64,000 bases of DNA, taken from Rallus limicola. Taxonomy: Eukaryota; Chordata; Aves; Gruiformes; Rallidae. The DNA lies in contig JAKCOZ010000011.1 of assembly GCA_022605955.1 (NCBI GenBank), forward strand, positions 6,205,990 to 6,269,989, in the 5' to 3' direction. The notes under the pieces were generated by a model. It saw only the letters and a program-made list of their open reading frames with translations. It was not told the origin of the DNA and ran no database searches. A program made the position numbers and the translations under genes. This document shows, piece after piece, positions 58,528-64,000 of the stretch (position 1 is the stretch's first letter; each line of letters begins with the position of its first letter).

Positions 58528-59932
58528 GGTACATTACCGAAAGCACTCTATTTATATATTTCAAAACTGGGCACTGGGTTACATTTTCATTCCCCAGTAC
58601 AAAGGCAAATACATTCCAAACAAAGCAATGTTGTTTCAACAAAGCAAGGGTTGAAATCTCTCCAGGGCTTCATTCTGTCTCATTTAGATCGGGCATAAGA
58701 TCTTAAAGCAGAGTTTAGTGGTCGGCCGATCATGTTCCTCTGGGAAATGACAGAGTGGTAATTCAAAAAGGGTAGTGAAGTACAGCATTGTCTTGGTCTG
58801 CAGGACTGTTCTTCAATAAAACCAGCAGCTCACCCAGCTTACAGGAGAACATTTTGTTCCAAAGGAGCTGTGGCTCTTCATTAAAGAGAAGAATTCACCT
58901 CCGGCTAGTCTTGGGTGTAAAATGAAAATGTTATTGGAGACAAAATGTCTTTGTGAAGACAGCATTTCCATGATGTCTGCCATGATTGCCTGGGCATATC
59001 TAGCAGTTGAAATGAAAGATAGGATGAAAGGTACATTTCCAGAGCACCAACTGTGCAGTTGTTAAGAACTTCTTTCAGGTTTGGAAGGTGGATTTAGTTC
59101 AGGCCAGGAACCTCAAGCAGCCTGGGTCCCATTCAGCCATAGGCTGTCACTCACACATTTTTCAGTGAGGATCCAGATTTGATCACAAGTGAGTTGAAGC
59201 CTTCTGGACTTTCCCAGAAGTCTTTCCTTGGAGTAAACAAGACCCCCTACATCTAACAGAAGAGATGGGGTCTCCTCCCCTCTTATTATCCAGACACTGT
59301 CAGTAAAGATCACAAACAGCAAAGATGCAGTAAGGTCATTCAGGAAATAATTCATATCCAGACTGGCATAACTCAAGGGTTCAGATATGGCTGTCTCCCA
59401 CCCAGATTAACTCTGTAGGAAAGATAAAGACTATGAGGCTCCTCAGTATATGAAGATAAGAAAAAACACCTCAGGCTGTGAAGTTTCAAGGGATTTTTGT
59501 TACAAGATTATTTTCCTAAAACCTGCAGCATCTTTCTGGGGATAAAACATGCTGGGAAATATATGAAAATTTAACCAATTCCATGAGTTAGTTCCTACTT
59601 TTCTTGCATGCTTAAATCAAGATCATTCCTTTGTCATCTTCAGATCACCTAGGAACTCTTTATTCTACAGTCAGAATGTCCACTTTTAGTTTGACAAGCA
59701 TGTTTTGGCCTGCAGATTGTTAGGCAGCACAACAGCTATGCTAGACTTAACACTCTCTTGTGCTTTGACTAATCATGGTCTCCTAATCAATCCTTCCTTC
59801 CTTCATCCAAACATCGTTCACCAAGGAGGACCAAAAGTCTTTGCTTCTGCTCAAGATTAGACAAAAGACTTCACACACTCCTTTTCATGATCACTTCCAA
59901 CTATGTACTACATTTCCAGAGCCTGAAAAATA
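58528..59932. other. Intergenic, no gene seen
   Basis: Unique sequence without gene evidence; a TTCC-rich patch lies at 59791-59803. Confidence 0.5.
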
Positions 59933-59979
59933 AGATAAGGACCATTGGTGGTCAGCTGGACCACCAATGGTCCTTATCT
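59933..59979. repeat. Perfect 21-bp inverted repeat with 5-nt spacer
   Basis: Bases 59933-59953 and 59959-59979 are exact reverse complements separated by AGCTG. The left arm starts AGATAAGGACC. No mismatches and a minimal loop point to a recent origin, for example by template switching during replication, or to maintained pairing. No miRNA was recognised. Confidence 0.92.
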
Positions 59980-60800
59980 ATGGTATACAATTCTTATGTA
60001 GACTCTAAGGCTTAACAGAAGCTTTGTGCTGGGATAGTAGGTACATACTCAGGAAAAGATATAGTGTTCCAGTGGGGAACACTGTTGTGACAAGCCTTTT
60101 GAGTGAGATAATTCCATCTAAAGCATAACATGGCAGAGGTAACCCAATCTGGATGCAGTTCTTTTCATTAATCAGCCCAAGAAGAGCCATGTGGTGTAGG
60201 CAACAGAGATCCATCTGCTGCTGGCAGCACAATGTCCTTGCTGGACTTTCTGTAGAAACCTGAAATCTCATTGAGTCATGTGTACTAAATTTCCAGACTT
60301 ACTCACTGGCTACTAAAACCATAAAATTGCATGGTGTCTTGTATTTTTCATGGAAAAAAAATAACTACGTTTGGTAAATGAACATTTGAATCTGTTTTGA
60401 AATGTCTAGAGCCTATATGTAAAGAAATTAAACTAATCTCAAACCAGCAAAGAGAAAAAAACCCAATGTCTGGAACTTCAGGATTTGTTTCTACAATGTT
60501 CCTGGTCACCTCTGGCTTTGAGCTTAAGTTACACATCCTATGTCTTCTCTTTTGTGTCTCTCAGTACCTGCTGAATTTCATATAATCATGAGTTTAGTCT
60601 AGGGCATGTGGGGCAGGAAGCACTATTGACAAAGGTGCAAAGAAAAGATACACAGGTGGTTTCAGAGAAAATGCTATCTAGCTGATTGGTATCAAAAATC
60701 TGCTGTGTCAATGGAAAAACTTCCTTACATGACACAAAATCAACCTGAGAAACCCACTGTTATATTTGATACATATATATTTCAGGTCAAGTATATGTAT
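59980..60800. other. Intergenic, no gene seen
   Basis: Unique AT-rich sequence leading into the A-rich flank of the GGAAA array. Confidence 0.5.
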
Positions 60801-60900
60801 TTGAGATCAAAACCTTGCAAAAAAACAAGAAAGGAAAAACAAAAGGAAAGAAGAAAAAAGAAAAAGGAAAAAAAGAAAAAAGAAAAGGAAAAATAAAATG
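60801..60900 (+). repeat. Degenerate A/G-rich flank of the GGAAA array
   Basis: Imperfect GGAAA/GAAAA units with interruptions. This is the decayed edge of the perfect array that follows. Confidence 0.75.
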
Positions 60901-61115
60901 GGAAAGGAAAGGAAAGGAAAGGAAAGGAAAGGAAAGGAAAGGAAAGGAAAGGAAAGGAAAGGAAAGGAAAGGAAAGGAAAGGAAAGGAAAGGAAAGGAAA
61001 GGAAAGGAAAGGAAAGGAAAGGAAAGGAAAGGAAAGGAAAGGAAAGGAAAGGAAAGGAAAGGAAAGGAAAGGAAAGGAAAGGAAAGGAAAGGAAAGGAAA
61101 GGAAAGGAAAGGAAA
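60901..61115 (+). repeat. (GGAAA)43 pentanucleotide array
   Basis: Exactly 43 uninterrupted GGAAA units over 215 bases. All six frames stay open through it, giving KERKG-type and FPFLS-type peptides that are repeat translations, not proteins. The pure purine/pyrimidine strand asymmetry allows triplex (H-DNA) formation. The array length is probably polymorphic and may be misassembled. Confidence 0.97.
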
Positions 61116-64000
61116 AATAAAAATAATTTCAAAAATGCATGGGATGTTTACAAGGCTAATAAGAACATAATAAGGACATTTAGAAACACAATAGTTCTCA
61201 TTAAGGAAAGAAAACAAGACTCTCAGAAGAATTAAATATGTTGGAAAGGCAGTCTGTTTCAGGACAGGGAGCACTTTTTTGTGTAGCTAATGGCTAGATT
61301 CAAAGATGCAATTAAGCCTCAGTTCTACTTTCAGTTGCAGACCATGCAGATTCAGTCTGTTTTGAACTTGATCTCAAATCAAATTTGTTGGCCTGTGTTG
61401 TATAAAAGGTGATCATAGACAGTAGAAACATCTTTCCTGGGCCAAAAACCTGATTCATTAATGGAATGCCGAGAAAATTTCTTTCAGTAGATGATGGCAT
61501 AGCTGTTACTGAAGACTCTTTGATAGCTTCCTCTGAGGCAGCATTTACTGAGTATTGACAAAGGGAAAATACAAAATGAGCAAAATGGTCGATAAAGCTT
61601 TCTTCTCCTTACTGTTTCTTTTTGGTTATCTGGAAGTCGCTGTCAGTCTTATTTTAGTTTCAGAAGGTTTAACGCTCTCTCCAGCCACTTCTCCATCCTC
61701 TCATTTAAGTTTATGGGAAGGGGAACACATTTGCATGGAGAAGATGTCCTTGCATGTCTATGGGGAGGGCTGGGCTGGTAGTCTCATTAAACACAACAAA
61801 TGTCTGTGCTATGCTTTATTTCTGTGCTGCAAAGGGGAAAGAAAAAACAAAAAAAGGCTTCCCCAATTTAAGAAAATACGTTAATAAAGGGGTAAGGTAA
61901 AGGAACTGTCAGAGGGCTGCATTGGCAATGTCAGTTGATGGGGAAGATGAAAGCAGCCTTTGCTCCTGGCTCCATTGTGGACTTCTGTCAAGGCATTTCA
62001 TTTTTCATATGCTTCAGTCTGGCCCCCATAAAGTGCAGCCAGTGTGAGACTCGTCTGCGCAGTGCTTTGAGCACAGTGGGAAAAATGTGTTAGGCAACGA
62101 ATATTGTCATGAGGAATTGCCTGCTGCCCAACAATATTACCTCTCCAACATGCCTACCTCCTCTTTTCCTGTTCCGTCTCCACACTGAGATGTCAGGGTA
62201 TCCTCAGGGACTCTTGTGAAAATAACAGGAGCTGCAGAGCACTTCAAAAAGCCTGGCTTTGTCCCATAGGTGTCAAAGAAGGACCTCAGGTTCTTGGAAA
62301 ATCTGGTCCCAAATGAATGTAAAAAAGCACATTTTGTCAGGAAGTGAATAAAATCTCACTGAAATTAAGCCAGGGACAAAGATGAAAAAGCAGATGGCCC
62401 ATGACAAACTGTGAGAACAAATTTGTTCGCATGACATGGGAATAAGTATGTATTCATAACAGACTATTACTCAAGAAATTTTGAAAGAGCACAACTCCAC
62501 AGGAGTCATAATGTGATTAGTCACATAAAGCTCAGTCCAGCAAGGCCTGGTGTATTGTACCTGAAAGAAGAGAAACAGACCCCATAACAATTAAACAACA
62601 ACAAAAAAGATTTCCAAATAGATGCAGTTTTATGAAGTCAGAAAACCTCATAAGTGAATTAAAATCTGTAGAGTCGCTCATGGGTTGCTAATAGATTGCT
62701 TAAAAAGCGAGAGAGCAGAGGAAGGAGCCTCGCTGAAGTGACTCAAACTGGAGGTTTTTAATTTGACAGCACAGAGACAGAGCTGGGGTATTTTTTGTGA
62801 AATGTCCTGGACTCTTGGACAGACTTTGCCACGTGTCCTATTACAGCATAGTTCTGGTAATCTACAATTATTTCCAAAATTCCTTTCTTTTTCCTCTCCC
62901 CACCCCCCCACCCCCCACTTTTATTGTGGGAAGGACAGGTGAGGTTGAATTTGAAAACTAGAGGAAAAGGGCTGATTTTCAACACTGTGATCCATTGGTG
63001 TGTTTTTTCAAAAAAAAAAAGATCTTTTACAACACCCCTGACTTATTTAATCGCTTTAAATCATTTCTGTCATTAAATTAAGATTGCAGTGCCTTGGTAT
63101 ATACGATACTTTGGGATATTTCCATGTATCTAGAGAGGACTCCTAGGGCACAAATGTGATTGTCTTTCTCTAAAAAATTATCAACTAGAAGCTTGCCTAA
63201 TGCTTTTATGAATTTTCAATGCATTTCCAAGCCACTCACCCCAAAACACATGAGTGTTCAGAGCTAGATTAGGCTTTGAAAAAGACAAGATGCTAGGCAC
63301 AATATCTAGAACCGAATTCAGTTTCTGCAATGACACAAATGTGAACACTGATCTCAGTGTGCTTATGCTGGTTTTGTTCAGTCCGAGTCTAATGTCGCAG
63401 TCTCTTTTGCCCAGTGCTGTAATTTAATCCCTTTTAAACTTGATTTACAACTCAAAGCCCTTCTAAGCGTGACTGCAGAGCAGTGCTGGGAAGCAATACC
63501 TCTCTATCTGAATCAAACCTCAGCATCACTGGAGGGATGGCTTCAGATTCAGATCCCAAAGATGGGCTTTTTCCGTGCAAAAGCAGTACCACCCTTGCTT
63601 GCGACTTTCATTTACCACAAGCTGTTAGGACTTCAGTTTCACTTCTTACCAGAAAGAGGAGGCAGGCATATATTTAGACTTTCTTGGGAAGCAGCTGCAA
63701 AATGAAGTGGGAGTGCGAGCACGCACTCAGTCTCACAGGGCACACATGCACACCCTGCCAGCTTCAGAGCAGCTCCACAAACCTGAGCAGAAAGACCAGT
63801 GCACTAAAAGCCTCCTGCAGACTACTGTGTCATCAAAGGGACTGCATTACTCATTTCAACATCTTAATGATGTCACCACTGAAATAGGTGGCTTGTTCGG
63901 TGCTGACTCACTTGAAAGATTATCACCTTCTGAACCACCAGCTCATTTCTTGAAGTGCTCTAGGGGCCTAAATCTCTACTCTCTTGCACCTTAAACCTCA
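61116..64000. other. Intergenic, no gene seen
   Basis: Unique sequence. C-rich words lie at 62899-62918 and an A-run at about 63010-63020. The short frames have no recognisable domains. No CR1 or SINE was recognised in this last stretch. Confidence 0.5.

Noticed and set aside
60782..61274. Long open frames on both strands rich in KERKG or FPFLS
   Set aside because: They are translations of the GGAAA array and its edges; every frame is open because the repeat contains no stop words.
61615..61640. Similarity to the miR-9 mature word (TTTTTGGTTATCTGGAAG)
   Set aside because: Only the central GGTTATCT matches, with no complementary arm within hairpin distance.
1..64000. CRISPR array, operon, prophage or defence-type system
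   Set aside because: No regularly spaced direct repeats, no clustered long genes and no bacterial signals were seen. CR1 and SINE content shows this is vertebrate nuclear DNA.

Overview
This window looks like a mostly non-coding stretch of a bird nuclear genome. The evidence is the set of CR1 retrotransposon copies: at least ten pieces, each truncated at its 5' side, many ending in the avian CR1 tail motif ATTCTGTGATTCTGTGA or its complement. Other signs agree: long homopolymer and microsatellite tracts, general CpG scarcity, no operon-like packing, and no long open reading frame outside CR1. No bacterial, plasmid or phage features are visible. I cannot name the species.

Layout. Positions 1 to about 2190 read like the T-rich 3' untranslated region of a plus-strand gene whose coding part lies to the left. 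It has three AATAAA hexamers, the last at 2165-2170 followed by a T/GT-rich stretch, and a consensus Pumilio element. I could not identify the gene. From 2191 to the right edge I find no exon, RNA gene or complete gene, so the rest is best described as intergenic or possibly intronic DNA.

Repeats. CR1 pieces lie near 3.5, 13.0, 13.3-13.8, 28.2-28.8, 33.3-33.8, 39.0-39.5, 39.75-39.97, 42.9-43.2, 45.0-45.6, 53.0, 53.7-54.3 and 55.7-55.85 kb. The 45 kb copy keeps an open C-terminal ORF. The 53.7-54.3 kb copy is split by a nested CR1 tail of about 62 bp. Ancient MIR-like SINE relics appear near 47.2 and 58.4 kb, with weaker ones elsewhere. A perfect 43-copy GGAAA array occupies 60901-61115.

Candidate regulatory DNA. 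Several repeat-free, AT-rich blocks with homeodomain, POU, SOX or MEF2-type words look like conserved non-coding elements, mainly 17.66-18.24, 30.24-30.86, 46.18-46.72 and 50.89-51.26 kb. They may be enhancers of the upstream or another neighbouring gene; only a cross-species alignment can show this. Short perfect inverted repeats, most clearly a 21-bp-arm hairpin at 59933-59979, are the most unusual local structures. I see no convincing novel gene system.
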